The translations under genes and the position numbers were made by a program. From contig NZ_LZJC01000026.1 in the NCBI RefSeq assembly GCF_001666755.1, positions 1-58,633 on the forward strand: a DNA stretch of 58,633 nt, given 5' to 3'. Origin of the DNA: Mycobacterium sp. E1214 (GTDB lineage: Bacteria; Actinomycetota; Actinomycetes; Mycobacteriales; Mycobacteriaceae). Position 1 is the stretch's first letter. Each line of letters begins with the position of its first letter. A model generated the notes under the pieces. That model was not told the origin of the DNA. It saw only the letters and a list, made by a program, of their open reading frames with translations, and searched no databases. Shown here piece after piece: positions 15,833 through 25,890 of this stretch.

Positions 15833-16522
15833 ATGACGACTTATAGCGAGATCATCGGTGGCACCCGCCCGTGGCAGGGCGTGTTGGACACCTCAGTTAT
15901 GGCGGACGACCTAGTCAGCACCGGTCACCGGCTAGCCGACGCCGCGAAAGCCGGCGACTGGCCCCAGGTGATGAAAGTGCTGGACCGCGAATGGAACTGG
16001 CTGGTCATCAACCAGTGGCGGCCGGGCGGCATGGCGTGGTTCACCGCCCTGCATCAGGCCGCCTGGCACGGCGCACCAACTCGGGTCGTCGCAGAGCTGC
16101 TCGACCGGGGATCGCTACGGTCACTGCGGGATTCGAAAGGACGTACGCCGTTCGACGTCGCGGTCGAGCGCGACCGGTCGCCCGCCCTTCTGGAATTGGT
16201 GCGTCCGCCGCGCTCACCGCTGACGACCGAGCAGATCCGGGCGCTGGACGCACGACTCGCCGAGCTGATCGACGGGCGCATCCAGGGGCGGGTTTTCGAC
16301 GGTGACCTGCGTGCTGCGCTGCGCTATCCGCCTGTCGAGATCCTGCACGAGCTGCCCGGTCAGCGGGTGTGTGTGCCGCTGCCCGGCAAGTACATGTTCC
16401 ACATCGAGTTGCAACGCGGCGCGCTGGAGGTCAAGAGCTGGTGCGGCTTCGTGGAAGGGTCCGGCCAAGCTCATCTGGTCACGCCCGAGGGCTCGGTCTT
16501 GGTCGACCACGGATTCGTCTGA
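15833..16522 (+). CDS. Ankyrin-repeat-like protein
   Basis: 229 residues from the ATG at 15833, with GGGAGG 5 nt upstream. Two consecutive ankyrin-like units are visible at about 65-125: a TALHQAAWHG unit followed by an AELLDRG loop, then a DSKGRTPFDVAVERD unit. The N-terminal helical part and the C-terminal ~90 residues (a strand-rich domain with LPGQRVCVPLPGKYMFHIEL) match no family I know. Ankyrin units mediate protein-protein contacts. It is expressed away from the XRE regulator behind the structured leader, which suggests a regulated accessory function. Confidence 0.7.
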   Translation: MTTYSEIIGGTRPWQGVLDTSVMADDLVSTGHRLADAAKAGDWPQVMKVLDREWNWLVINQWRPGGMAWFTALHQAAWHGAPTRVVAELLDRGSLRSLRDSKGRTPFDVAVERDRSPALLELVRPPRSPLTTEQIRALDARLAELIDGRIQGRVFDGDLRAALRYPPVEILHELPGQRVCVPLPGKYMFHIELQRGALEVKSWCGFVEGSGQAHLVTPEGSVLVDHGFV

Positions 16523-16661
16523 TCGGCGAAGCTGCGTGAGCCGCCATAGCGCTGAGCGTGCGTGGCCGGTGGATGGCTGCCGCCGCCACTACGCGTGGTG
16601 CATAAGTACTTCAATTTTTTTCAACTCGACTCTGCGCGCATGCGCAACGAAGGAGAACGCC

Positions 16662-18125
16662 ATGACTTTGACTGCTGCACAACGTGATCGGTCCTGCGGT
16701 ACGCTGCTCGGTTCCGCCGCCGGCGATGCACTAGGTGCCGGCTACGAGTTCGGACTGCCCCTGGAGGTCGACGTCCCCGTCGACATGATCGGCGGGGGAC
16801 TCGGACCGTTCAAGCCGGGCGAGTGGACCGACGATACGTCGATGGCCATCGCGATCGCCGAGTTCGCCGCCACCGGGGCGGACCTGCGTGACGAGAACGC
16901 GCAAGACTACATTGTGGAGCGCTGGGAATTTTGGGCGAGGACCGCCAAAGACGTTGGTAACCAGACTCGTTCGGTCCTGTCGACTGCCGGTCGGCGGGGG
17001 ATCTCCGCTCGAACCGCGCGCGAAGAGTCGGCGGCGCTGCACCAGCGGACCGGCCACACCGCCGGCAACGGCTCGCTGATGCGAACCGCGCCGGTGGCAC
17101 TCGCGTACCTTGACGACGAGGTCGCGCTCGCGGAAGCCGCGCGTGCGGTCAGTGAGTTGACGCACTACGACCCCGACGCCGGTGATGCCTGCGTGCTGTG
17201 GTGCGCCGCCATCCGGCATGCCGTCCTAACCGGCGAGCTCGACGCACGGGTCGGCATGGGCCACATTCCCGTTGAGCGTCGTCAGTTGTGGGCGTCTCGG
17301 TTGGACGATGCCGAGGCATCTCAGCCGTCGGCTTTTTCCGCCAAGAATGGGTGGGTGGTCGCCGCTTTGCAGGCCGCGTGGTCGGCGATCGTCAATACGC
17401 CTGTGCCGGTAGAAGATGCGGAATCGGAGGTGTTTCCTGCCGACCACCTGCGGCTGGCGCTGGAGGCGGCGGTGCGGGGGGGCCACGACACCGACACCGT
17501 CGCAGCCATCGCGGGCGCCCTGCTCGGTGCCGCCTACGGCGCATCCGCGGTGCCCTCGCGCTGGCGGTCGATGCTGCAGGGTTGGCCCGGCTTGACCGCT
17601 CGCGGGCTGGTCCACCTCGCCGACAAGATTATCGACAAGGGTCGGGCCGACACGTTCGACTACACGTATAGCGGTTTCCCGGCAGCGCGCAAACCTGTCC
17701 AGCACCCGTACGACGAGAAGGTTTGGATCGGAGGCGTGGCCGCTCTGCAGAATTTGCCCCAGGGAGTGGACGCGATCGTTTCGCTCTGCCGGGTCAAGGA
17801 TGAGCACCTGCCTGCCGGCATCCAGCAGCTCGATGTCCGCCTGATCGATTGTGAGGGCGAGAACGACCATGTCGAGTTCGTGCTGCTTGACACCGTGCGG
17901 GCGATAGAGCGACTGCGTGCCGAGGGCCGGACGGTGTTCGTCCATTGCGTCCAGGCATACAGCCGCACGCCCACCATTGCCGCGCTCTACGGAGCCCGCA
18001 AACAGGGCGTCGGCACTGATCAGGCGTTGGACGACGTTGTGGCGGTATTGCCGGGCGCGAATCCAAATGCTGAATTCCGTGCCACGCTACGGCGACTCGA
18101 CCCCCGACGCGGCGGTGTGTCATGA
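16662..18125 (+). CDS. ADP-ribosylglycohydrolase fused to a dual-specificity-phosphatase-like domain
   Basis: 487 residues from the ATG at 16662 with an AAGGAG site. Residues 8-310 form a DraG/ARH hydrolase: GSAAGDALGAGYEFG, WTDDTSMAI (metal-binding acidic pair) and GHDTDTVAAIAGALLGA, with the expected acidic residues. The last ~150 residues carry a cysteine-phosphatase loop HCVQAYSR (HCx5R, near residue 429) and an upstream region like DSP folds. One chain would thus remove ADP-ribose and hydrolyse a phosphate, perhaps acting successively on ADP-ribosyl or RNA 2'-phosphate products; that coupling is inference. It follows the ankyrin gene on the same strand after a 139-nt gap. Confidence 0.85.
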   Translation: MTLTAAQRDRSCGTLLGSAAGDALGAGYEFGLPLEVDVPVDMIGGGLGPFKPGEWTDDTSMAIAIAEFAATGADLRDENAQDYIVERWEFWARTAKDVGNQTRSVLSTAGRRGISARTAREESAALHQRTGHTAGNGSLMRTAPVALAYLDDEVALAEAARAVSELTHYDPDAGDACVLWCAAIRHAVLTGELDARVGMGHIPVERRQLWASRLDDAEASQPSAFSAKNGWVVAALQAAWSAIVNTPVPVEDAESEVFPADHLRLALEAAVRGGHDTDTVAAIAGALLGAAYGASAVPSRWRSMLQGWPGLTARGLVHLADKIIDKGRADTFDYTYSGFPAARKPVQHPYDEKVWIGGVAALQNLPQGVDAIVSLCRVKDEHLPAGIQQLDVRLIDCEGENDHVEFVLLDTVRAIERLRAEGRTVFVHCVQAYSRTPTIAALYGARKQGVGTDQALDDVVAVLPGANPNAEFRATLRRLDPRRGGVS

Positions 18126-18177
18126 GTAGCTGTCATGCGGCGCTTTCCACTGGCTTGGGTTCGGGGAGGAACAGCCT

Positions 18178-18591
18178 ATGACGCGGCCAGGCGAAGGTGG
18201 AAAGTTGCGGCCTTCAAGGCAATTAAGTGCGACCACCGGCCCGGGCGCATATTGGAATGCTCTGTTCCCGTCCAAGCTGTTGACGCCATGGGTCGACTTC
18301 AAGCGCAGCTCGACTGGCTTTAACATCGCACGCAGGCTCTGGGACCAGCGTGAATACCTACGCCGCACGTACGAAAGCGTCTTCGGCATCGACCCGGAGG
18401 GCTGGCCGTCCCAGCACCCTGGTGTCGTCTTGGACGAGGTGTTGTGGATAGCGCACGCGGCATGCCTGCGCTGCTGGTGGTTCGATGCGCGAGGGCACTA
18501 TATGAAGAGACCAGAGGAAATGAGACAAGCCCTTCACTTGGCACGCCGCCACGAAACGTCCGACGGGGAATTTCGTGGCGATGAGAGCTGA
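18178..18591 (+). CDS. Hypothetical protein
   Basis: 137 residues from the ATG at 18178, with GGAGG 9 nt upstream. I do not recognise a family. A central Trp/Arg-rich region (AYWNALFPSKLLTPW, then ARRLWDQREYLRRTYESVFG) and WIAHAACLRCWWFDARG suggest a small folded helical protein. It starts 52 nt after the ARH-phosphatase gene on the same strand, and could belong to that transcript. The strong ribosome-binding site favours a real gene. Confidence 0.5.
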   Translation: MTRPGEGGKLRPSRQLSATTGPGAYWNALFPSKLLTPWVDFKRSSTGFNIARRLWDQREYLRRTYESVFGIDPEGWPSQHPGVVLDEVLWIAHAACLRCWWFDARGHYMKRPEEMRQALHLARRHETSDGEFRGDES

Positions 18592-18759
18592 CATTCCTGG
18601 ACCCGCGTGGGCTGCTGATCACCGCCAAATGCAGCCAAAGCACAGGACAAAGACGCTAACGTTGCCGGACCACAGTTATTCAAACCGCCACGTTGGACGT
18701 TTCGGGCCCAGCCCGTCAGCGTCGCGTGGACTTCATCTGTCGCGATAAGGAGCTGAATT

Positions 18760-21700
18760 TTGACGCGGCAACGGCTCATTACGCCATCGAAGATCACCGC
18801 GTGGCTCGATTGCCCGCACTATCTGACGTTGCGCAACAAAGTTGATGACGGCGAGCTCATGGAGCCGGATCAGGTGTTCGGGTCTTTCGCTCAGCTGCTG
18901 CTACGCAAAGGTGAAGCCCATGAGCAGGCTTGCCTTGACGAGTATAGGAGCCAGGGAAAGTCGGTCTTCGAAGTTCCGCCCAGGCACCAGAGGGAAAGCT
19001 TCGCCGACTGGGTTGCTCGGGTGGGAAACCCGCTCGCTAATGGCTGGGACGTCGTCTACCAAATGCCGTTCGTGCACGACGGTGTGCGCGGTATTGCCGA
19101 TTTTGTCGAACGATTGGTGGATCCCGAAACGGGCGACGTCTCTTACGAGCCGGTCGACGCAAAGCTAACCCGGGTCGACGCCAAACCAGGGCATGTTCTA
19201 CAGCTGTGCTTCTATGCCGATGCACTCGAGGCGCTCACTGGTGTGGATCCCGAACGGATCCACATTTTACTGGGATCAGGACGTCGGGAGACATTACGAA
19301 TCAACGAGTTTCGTCCGTACTGGCGACGCTTGCGAAAGCAACTTTCTGCGGCCATCGATGCCGGACCGGGTGCTTCGACTGTCCCTGAGCCGTGCCCGCA
19401 CTGTGAGTTCTGCGAGTTCTTTTCGGTCTGCGATGACCAGTGGCGCGACGAAGATTCGCTGATCTACATTCCGGGCATTCGTGGTCCTGAGCGAGAAGTG
19501 CTCGGCGATGGCGGTGTGACCACGCTCGCACAGCTTGGAGAATTGCACGGCGACTTTGCGGGCATCGGACCGGAACGACTGAAGTGGTTGGTGACTCAAG
19601 CGGCACTGCAAGTGGCGGCGCAACTGAACGGTGATGCGCCTCCGCCCTTTTCGATGATTCTGCCGGGCGAAGATGCCCAGCGCGGACACGGGTTCGAGCT
19701 GTTACCCGAACCCGACCCGGCCGACATCTTCCTTGACTTCGAGGGCCACCCGTTTTGGCGGGCCGATAGGGGATTGTTCTTCCTGTTCGGACTTATCGAA
19801 CGCGATGGAGACGACGAATGGCGATACCAGTCGTGGTGGGCGCATAGCCCAGAACAGGAAGCGCAGGCGGTCACTAGTCTGATCGGCTACCTCGCGGCGC
19901 GACGCGAACAGTATCCCACGATGCACGTCTACCACTACAACCACACAGAGCGTTCTGCCCTGGAAGCATTGGCCGCAGCCCACGGTGTCGCAGAGGCGGA
20001 ATTGAGCCGCCTGGTGCAGACTGGGTTGTTCGTCGACCTGTTGGCGGTAACGCGCAACTCCATTCAAGTGGGCACCGAGTCCTACAGCTTGAAGTGCGTT
20101 GAGCGGCTGACCGATTTCCAGCGCAGTCACGTCATTGACAAAGGTGCCGGCGCCGTCGTGCAGTACGAGGAATTCATGGCTGACGGCGACGACACGAAAC
20201 TGAACGCCATCGCCACCTACAACGAAGATGACGTGCGCGCCACCAAGGCATTTCGTGATTGGCTGATCGAGCACCGTCCACCGGAATTACCCTGGCGGGA
20301 AGCCCAATTCGAGACCAGCCAGGTGCTCCTCGACATCGACGAGCAAGTGGCCGCCTGCCACGCGTTCGACAATGGTAGCCTCGAATATCTTCTCGGTGAC
20401 CTACTCGGCTTCTGGACCCGCGAATGGTTAGCCTACATAGCGCCGAAATTAGCTCAATGCCAACAGGACAGCTCTGAGCTGCTTGACGAGCGGGACGCCA
20501 TCACTGGGCTCCAACCCGTCGGGTTGCGTCCCCGATCCGGGAAGGCGGGTAAGGAGCTAAAGGTGCCGGCCATGCGCTTCACTTTTCCGCCGCAATCGCT
20601 CGACGGCTTCCCGCACGGCGATGAGGAAGTGCTGTACCTCCTGCCCGATGGTAAGTGGACTACTGCAGACATCGATCAACTGGATCGTGACGCGTGTGAG
20701 CTGGATCTGAAGTGGAACGAGCAGAAGCAAGACGCAGGTCATTTCCCGTCCACCGTCGTTGTGCACAGCTGGGTGCGGACCGACGACAAGCGAAAAGCCC
20801 TGTCGAACTTCGCTTCAGGGCTGTTGGAGGGCAAGCCAGCTAACCGGGTGACCGAAGCGCTGCTGGGGCGCGAATTACCTCAGTTTCGCGATGGCGGCGG
20901 TCGGCGGGCAGGGCTCTTCGCCGACGACATCGATGAGATGGTCAAGTGGGCAACGCTGTTGGACCGCAGTTATGTTGCAGTGCAGGGGCCGCCGGGGACC
21001 GGGAAGACGTACCGTGCCGCGCACATGGTTCACGCGTTGGTGGTGGCTGGCCAGCGGGTTGGAGTTACAGCGTTCAGTCATCGAGCCATCGAGAACCTGC
21101 TTCGCAAGGTCGTGGAAGTCTTCGAGGAGAAGGGAGACCTCGGAAATCTTTGCGCTGTACGTAAACCCCCCGTCGGTTCGACGCAAAAGCTGGACGGCAT
21201 CAAGAATGGTGACACTTCGGTCTGCGCTCGGAGCGACTACAACCTTGTCGGCGGGACAACGTGGTTGTTTTCGAGCGAGAAGATGCGGGATACGCCGGTC
21301 GACGTGCTGTTGATCGACGAGGCCGGCCAGCTCGCCCTAGCCGATGCAGTGGCGGCTTCGACCTCGGCGCGCAATCTGATCCTGCTCGGCGACCCGCTGC
21401 AATTGCCGCACGTGATGCAGGCGCTGCACCCGGGCGGAGGAGGTCGTAGCGTGCTCGAACATGTTCTCGGCGAGGAAGTGACGCTGCCCAACGACCGCGG
21501 AGTCTTCCTCGCCGAGACCCGCCGCATGCATCCCGACATATGCGGATTCGTTTCCGCGGAGATCTACGAGGGGCGACTGGGCTATCACAAGAACTGCGCA
21601 CGGCAGACAACTGTCTCGGGAACTGGGTTGCGATGGTTGCGGGCCGATCACGAAGGCAACAGCACTTCTTCGGCCGAAGAGGCGCAGATGATTGCCGATG

Positions 21701-22125
21701 AGATTGGAAGACTCATCGGTACGCCGTGGACCGGCTTCGACGGTGATGAAAAGCCTTTGACTGTTCATGATTTCATGGTGGTCGCGCCCTACAACGACCA
21801 GGTTCGCGTCATCAGGCAACGCCTCGACAGTGATCCGCGTACCGCCAGTGTGCCAGTCGGAACCGTCGACAAGTTCCAGGGTGGGGAGGCGGCGGTCGTC
21901 TTCTTCAGCATGGCTACGTCGAGCGGTGCAGACATGGTCCGCGGCGCAGACTTCCTATTCTCGCGCAATCGGCTCAACGTGGCGATCAGCCGGGCGCGGT
22001 GCCTGGCGTACTTGGTGTGTACGGAGGAGTTGCTAAACGCTCGCGCCCGGTCGGTGGAGGAGATGCGGTTGATAGCCACCCTGGACGCGTTTGTGGAATG
22101 GGCGCCGGTTCCCGTCGAAAATTAA
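18760..22125 (+). CDS. TM0106-type RecB-like nuclease fused to a Dna2/Upf1-like SF1 helicase
   Basis: 1121 residues from a TTG with AAGGAG 8 nt upstream. Order of domains: PD-(D/E)XK-like nuclease region with a cysteine cluster CPHCEFCEFFSVC (about 211-223), as in TM0106 proteins; an RNase-H-like/DEDD exonuclease segment (FLDFEGHPFW near 324, YHYNHTER, YNEDDV near 486); and an SF1B helicase with Walker A GPPGTGKT (about 741-750), DEAG box (850), GDPLQLP, DKFQGGEA and NVAISRAR motifs. It would unwind and trim DNA or RNA ends. Such proteins are common in mobile and defence islands. It converges on the SspE-like gene. Confidence 0.87.
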   Translation: MTRQRLITPSKITAWLDCPHYLTLRNKVDDGELMEPDQVFGSFAQLLLRKGEAHEQACLDEYRSQGKSVFEVPPRHQRESFADWVARVGNPLANGWDVVYQMPFVHDGVRGIADFVERLVDPETGDVSYEPVDAKLTRVDAKPGHVLQLCFYADALEALTGVDPERIHILLGSGRRETLRINEFRPYWRRLRKQLSAAIDAGPGASTVPEPCPHCEFCEFFSVCDDQWRDEDSLIYIPGIRGPEREVLGDGGVTTLAQLGELHGDFAGIGPERLKWLVTQAALQVAAQLNGDAPPPFSMILPGEDAQRGHGFELLPEPDPADIFLDFEGHPFWRADRGLFFLFGLIERDGDDEWRYQSWWAHSPEQEAQAVTSLIGYLAARREQYPTMHVYHYNHTERSALEALAAAHGVAEAELSRLVQTGLFVDLLAVTRNSIQVGTESYSLKCVERLTDFQRSHVIDKGAGAVVQYEEFMADGDDTKLNAIATYNEDDVRATKAFRDWLIEHRPPELPWREAQFETSQVLLDIDEQVAACHAFDNGSLEYLLGDLLGFWTREWLAYIAPKLAQCQQDSSELLDERDAITGLQPVGLRPRSGKAGKELKVPAMRFTFPPQSLDGFPHGDEEVLYLLPDGKWTTADIDQLDRDACELDLKWNEQKQDAGHFPSTVVVHSWVRTDDKRKALSNFASGLLEGKPANRVTEALLGRELPQFRDGGGRRAGLFADDIDEMVKWATLLDRSYVAVQGPPGTGKTYRAAHMVHALVVAGQRVGVTAFSHRAIENLLRKVVEVFEEKGDLGNLCAVRKPPVGSTQKLDGIKNGDTSVCARSDYNLVGGTTWLFSSEKMRDTPVDVLLIDEAGQLALADAVAASTSARNLILLGDPLQLPHVMQALHPGGGGRSVLEHVLGEEVTLPNDRGVFLAETRRMHPDICGFVSAEIYEGRLGYHKNCARQTTVSGTGLRWLRADHEGNSTSSAEEAQMIADEIGRLIGTPWTGFDGDEKPLTVHDFMVVAPYNDQVRVIRQRLDSDPRTASVPVGTVDKFQGGEAAVVFFSMATSSGADMVRGADFLFSRNRLNVAISRARCLAYLVCTEELLNARARSVEEMRLIATLDAFVEWAPVPVEN

Positions 22126-22275
22126 CCAGAAGCTAAGTATCTCGGTATACCGGTATCTCGTTTCGTCGTTCCGTTCCGCACGACGTCTGTTACTGCGACG
22201 GCTTGTTATCGGCCGATCGGCGACATCGCGCCAATTGTCATGGCAGAGGCCGGCAGATTCGTTTTCCTCGGTCTC

Positions 22276-24729
22276 CTATGCGAGTGGCTCGTCTTCAGCA
22301 AAGTCGCCATCCTCGTCAGGCTCGGGCTCCTCTTCGATGTGGTTGACGAGCTCATCACTGCTCTGCTCGGACCACTCTAGGCCGAGCCAGTCCTTGAGAC
22401 GCGCGTAGACAAGGCGAAGCAGCACCTCGGCCCGCTCCGCCATGAAGTTCGGGTTCCACTCCGCCTCGCGCTGCCCCAATGCTTCAAGGTGAGGAAGAAA
22501 GCGTGACATCGCGGCGAGCTCTTCAGTCGACTGTGCAAACGTCATACCAGAGCCGTTCAAGGTCGCCTTCGCCTCCTCAGCACTCCGGGCCCCCAGCGCG
22601 GCGTAAAGAATCTTCTTCTCGTTCCATGGACGTGAGCTCAACGAGGTGTTGGCAGCGCCTGGAGCCAAGACGAGGTTGCCCAGTCGGTGCACCACTTCTT
22701 TTTCGGTATAAAAGCCCTGGTCCCAACCGCTTGTCTGCTGCTGGGGAGCAATGTGCTCGATAGTCAGGTGCGTCTCGTCAGACCAGCCATCAGCGGTGAA
22801 GCAGGGAGCAACCCCCTCCTTGCCGGCCGTGATAAAGCCCGGTTTATCGGGATCCTCAATCGTGTCGTGGTATGCCGCCAGAAGTAGAAACCGGGTCAAT
22901 GGCTTCGAGATTGTGTAGATCGGCAGGGCTGAAGCAGCTGTGAGGAACGACGACAGATTCGGTACTTCACCGTACTTCTTGTCAGTGCTCGACAGGCGAG
23001 CAGCGAGCTCTTTCTTGAGCGCTTCGGCATCGACAGTCGGTGTTGGGTCGATCCTGGCCGGGTCGCCCCACTGACGGGCGAGGGGGCCAATGCCCGTTAG
23101 CGTATCGCCACCTAGAACAGAGCGGTACTGGCTATCGATATTGCCAGTTCCCCGACGCGTGGCACGCCAGAAGACGGTGAAAGCCGTGATCGCCTTGATA
23201 GCAGTCTCGAATTCTGCAACGCACTTATCACGCTCCGCGCCCTCGTCTGCGTGAACTGCCGCGGAATAGAACCGCACCAACGGCGCGATAGCGATGGTGT
23301 GGTTGAGGGCGGTCAGGAACGACAAGCACAACTTGACCATGTCCGTCATGGCGGTCGCCGGCAGACCTGGTAGGTGCCGGGGCGCGTCCTTCGGCGGATC
23401 CCACGCCGCGCCGACGAACGTTGCAGTGTCGCTCAGATGGCGCAGATAGGCATCGCGGTCATCGTCGTCGTTCTTGTGACGATCAAAGGTGTCCTTCATA
23501 TAGAGGCGCTGGTCCGGCAAACGTTTGGACAGCTTCTTGCCTGTCTCCGCCAGCGCGAACGTCACCAGCAGCTCCCGTGTGGCGTTCTGCAGCTTGTCCC
23601 CGACGTCGAAGCGATCAAGGTAGTTCTGGACCGCCTTCATGTGCGCGTGAGCACTAGAATCCTGGTAATCCTGGATCTTTTCTGCCATCACAACGCGAGG
23701 TACAAATGTCTCGAATGCTGTCAGTGGCTCACCGGTGGTGTTCAAGGATTCGAAGATGGTAAATGCGTAGTCTTCGTCCTTACCCTGCACGACCGTAATC
23801 GCAATGCGGTTAAGGCCGTACGCTGCGAACATGATGAGGCGCATCAACACGGATTCGGGCTCGTCGTCCAGGTCGTTCAGCCAGGTGCACAGCTCAGGAT
23901 CGAGCTCATGGTTGAACAGTGCACGCTGAAACTCGATCTTCGTAGCGAGAATCGAAAGTGGCGGCAGATCCTCAAGCTCCTCGATCGGCTTGCGGGTAGC
24001 GAGTTTGGTGAGCGCAGCCCGGATCTCACTGAATCGCTTGATGAGGTCACCCTCGCCCTCACCGGCCCCCGACCGAGCCTTTGGCTTGAAGTCGCTCGGC
24101 TTGGCCGTAGGCAGTTCGGCTTCAGCCTCCACAGCGTAGGTGTAGATCAAGTTCGCAATGGGTGACCTATAGAGCTTATCCTTAGAGTTCTTGGACCACT
24201 GGTCATCGAAGGCTCGGATCAGGCGAGGGTAGATCGGGGCATCACCAAAGTTTTTCTTCTCGTAGAAGGCGATGCCGAGAGTTTGCAGGATGCTGATGGT
24301 TTCCGAGTAGAGCGCGATCCGAGAAGCATCTGTCGGATCCGGCTGCTTGCCCTTGAAAACCTTCCAGGAGTGCTGTCGGATCAGGTTGTGCAGACTTACC
24401 AGAAGCAGGAGAAGGCTTGAGAGGCGCTGCTGCCCGTCGATCACCGTCAAGACCTTGGCGGGAACCTCCGGCTTTACGATTGGCAGGACGGTGACGTGGT
24501 TAACGTCGTGGATCGTAATGACCGTGCCAAGGAACGTGAAGCTGTCTGGCGCCTCGCCGAGGTTCTTTAGACCGTGGAGGGTGTCGTCGAGGAGCTTCTC
24601 GACCTTTTCCTTTCCCCAGCCGTACGGACGCTGGTAAGGCGGCAGGTAGAGGCCGAGTCCGTTGTCAGACAACAATTCACGAAGACTCTTGCTCTGCGCC
24701 TCGAAAATCTCTTTGGCTTGGGTAGGCAA
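22276..24729 (-). CDS. sspE: SspE-like phosphorothioate-dependent restriction factor (DUF262 + DUF1524, GmrSD-type)
   Basis: 817 residues from a TTG with a GAGAGGCG site. The N-terminal DUF262 nucleotidase domain shows PYQRPYGWGKEK (31-42) and VIDGQQRLSSL (97-107) with the DGQQR signature. The C-terminal DUF1524 HNH-like nicking domain has LTIEHIAPQ (about 655), then RLGNLVL and NEKK. This architecture is that of GmrSD type IV enzymes and of SspE, which senses phosphorothioate DNA and nicks phage DNA. The adjacent sspABCD genes make SspE the best call, though by motifs alone a GmrSD enzyme cannot be excluded. It is transcribed away from sspA across a 1.16-kb gap. Confidence 0.85.
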   Translation of the reverse strand: MPTQAKEIFEAQSKSLRELLSDNGLGLYLPPYQRPYGWGKEKVEKLLDDTLHGLKNLGEAPDSFTFLGTVITIHDVNHVTVLPIVKPEVPAKVLTVIDGQQRLSSLLLLLVSLHNLIRQHSWKVFKGKQPDPTDASRIALYSETISILQTLGIAFYEKKNFGDAPIYPRLIRAFDDQWSKNSKDKLYRSPIANLIYTYAVEAEAELPTAKPSDFKPKARSGAGEGEGDLIKRFSEIRAALTKLATRKPIEELEDLPPLSILATKIEFQRALFNHELDPELCTWLNDLDDEPESVLMRLIMFAAYGLNRIAITVVQGKDEDYAFTIFESLNTTGEPLTAFETFVPRVVMAEKIQDYQDSSAHAHMKAVQNYLDRFDVGDKLQNATRELLVTFALAETGKKLSKRLPDQRLYMKDTFDRHKNDDDDRDAYLRHLSDTATFVGAAWDPPKDAPRHLPGLPATAMTDMVKLCLSFLTALNHTIAIAPLVRFYSAAVHADEGAERDKCVAEFETAIKAITAFTVFWRATRRGTGNIDSQYRSVLGGDTLTGIGPLARQWGDPARIDPTPTVDAEALKKELAARLSSTDKKYGEVPNLSSFLTAASALPIYTISKPLTRFLLLAAYHDTIEDPDKPGFITAGKEGVAPCFTADGWSDETHLTIEHIAPQQQTSGWDQGFYTEKEVVHRLGNLVLAPGAANTSLSSRPWNEKKILYAALGARSAEEAKATLNGSGMTFAQSTEELAAMSRFLPHLEALGQREAEWNPNFMAERAEVLLRLVYARLKDWLGLEWSEQSSDELVNHIEEEPEPDEDGDFAEDEPLA

Positions 24730-25890
24730 TAGTTCGCCTCTCTGTCGTGCTCACGGATCAGTAGCCGTAACTCAGATGTGGCACACCGGACAGGCTCGTC
24801 GCCACGGTTCTCAACGAACACGCCGTCGAGAACGCTTTCAGGGGAACGTTAGCGGACCCCTAGGTGCTCGCTCCATCGTAGTGGCGAGCTTGGCTATCTT
24901 TCCGGTGTGCTCCACCTCCACCGCACCGCACGCTTGTGCGGATCGGAATTGGCGTGGCGAGAGCAATGAGCGGCACTGATGTCGGGCCGACTGTGGACAA
25001 TTTTGGAGTGTATGGCCGGCGTTGATGTTGAGTATGGCGGCGTGAGTATGGCGGCGCGGAGGTCGTCGGATAGCGGACTGACAGTACTCGAGCAGTGGCA
25101 GGCTGCTCTGATCTGCACGATGCGGGAGCGGGGCACGGTGCGCACGATTTTCTTCCTACTCCAGCCGTTTTGCATCTCGATCTAGTGGCTTACGGCCGGT
25201 GCGGAACACGACGGCCTAGGTGAGCGCCGCTGGTTGCTTTTGCGGTGGGTAGACGGGCCTGGCCTGAGGTCGTGCTTGGGCATCCTTCTTCTCAATCCGC
25301 CGTAGCTGGCGGTAGGCGTCGAGACGAACGCTACGCCGACGGAGGCGAGGTCGGTGAGGTAGCCCTTCAGTCGGGCCAGCCGTTGGGCTTAGGCCTGCGA
25401 GTCGCGGTTGATGGCTTTGGTGGCGTCGGTGAGCGCGATGAACCGGTCGCTCTTAACCGTGCTCGCCCGTCAATGGCTTTCTCGGCTTTGGCGGGCCTAC
25501 CCGCCGATGCCGCGCAGGGCGCGGCGGGCGCGGTCGTGGCGGCTTCGGAACCGAAAGCCCGCGTCGAGGCCGGGGGCAGCTTTGAGGCGCGCTGCACCTA
25601 TGAAGTAACCGTGCCCCGGCGCCATTATCGGCGACGAAGGTGAAACGGATCCCACAAACGATTTGGGGGTGTCGGCGGAGCCGCGAACTTTTGTTTGACT
25701 AGATCGGCGTAGCAGCGCGTTTCCCTTGCCGAGTCTGGAGACCACACGCGGATCCCGCATGGAATAGCGGCAGCACTCGAGCCTCAGGCGAGAAGCCGAG
25801 GCTACCGGATGTGTCGTACCTACGTGAGAGGGTGTTGACGTCAGCGTGGCGCCCTAGGTTTAGCAGACGGACGAATAGGATCGTGACCTA
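24730..25890. other. 1.16-kb gap between sspE and sspA with a decayed transposase trace
   Basis: No convincing intact gene. On the minus strand around 25640-25730 a short segment reads ADLVKQKFAAPPTPPNRLW, resembling the start of an IS3-family OrfB integrase core (DLVxRxFxAxxPNRLW). Frame breaks and stop codons follow, and another degenerate piece (LTDATKAINRDSQA, then RLARLKGYLTDLA) lies near 25370-25450. Short open frames such as 24979-25185 have no protein-like features. The region must also hold the divergent promoters of sspE and sspA, but I see no clear boxes. Confidence 0.35.

Noticed and set aside
24979..25185. 68-codon plus-strand open frame in the sspE-sspA gap
   Set aside because: No ribosome-binding site, no family features, and it lies in decayed sequence.
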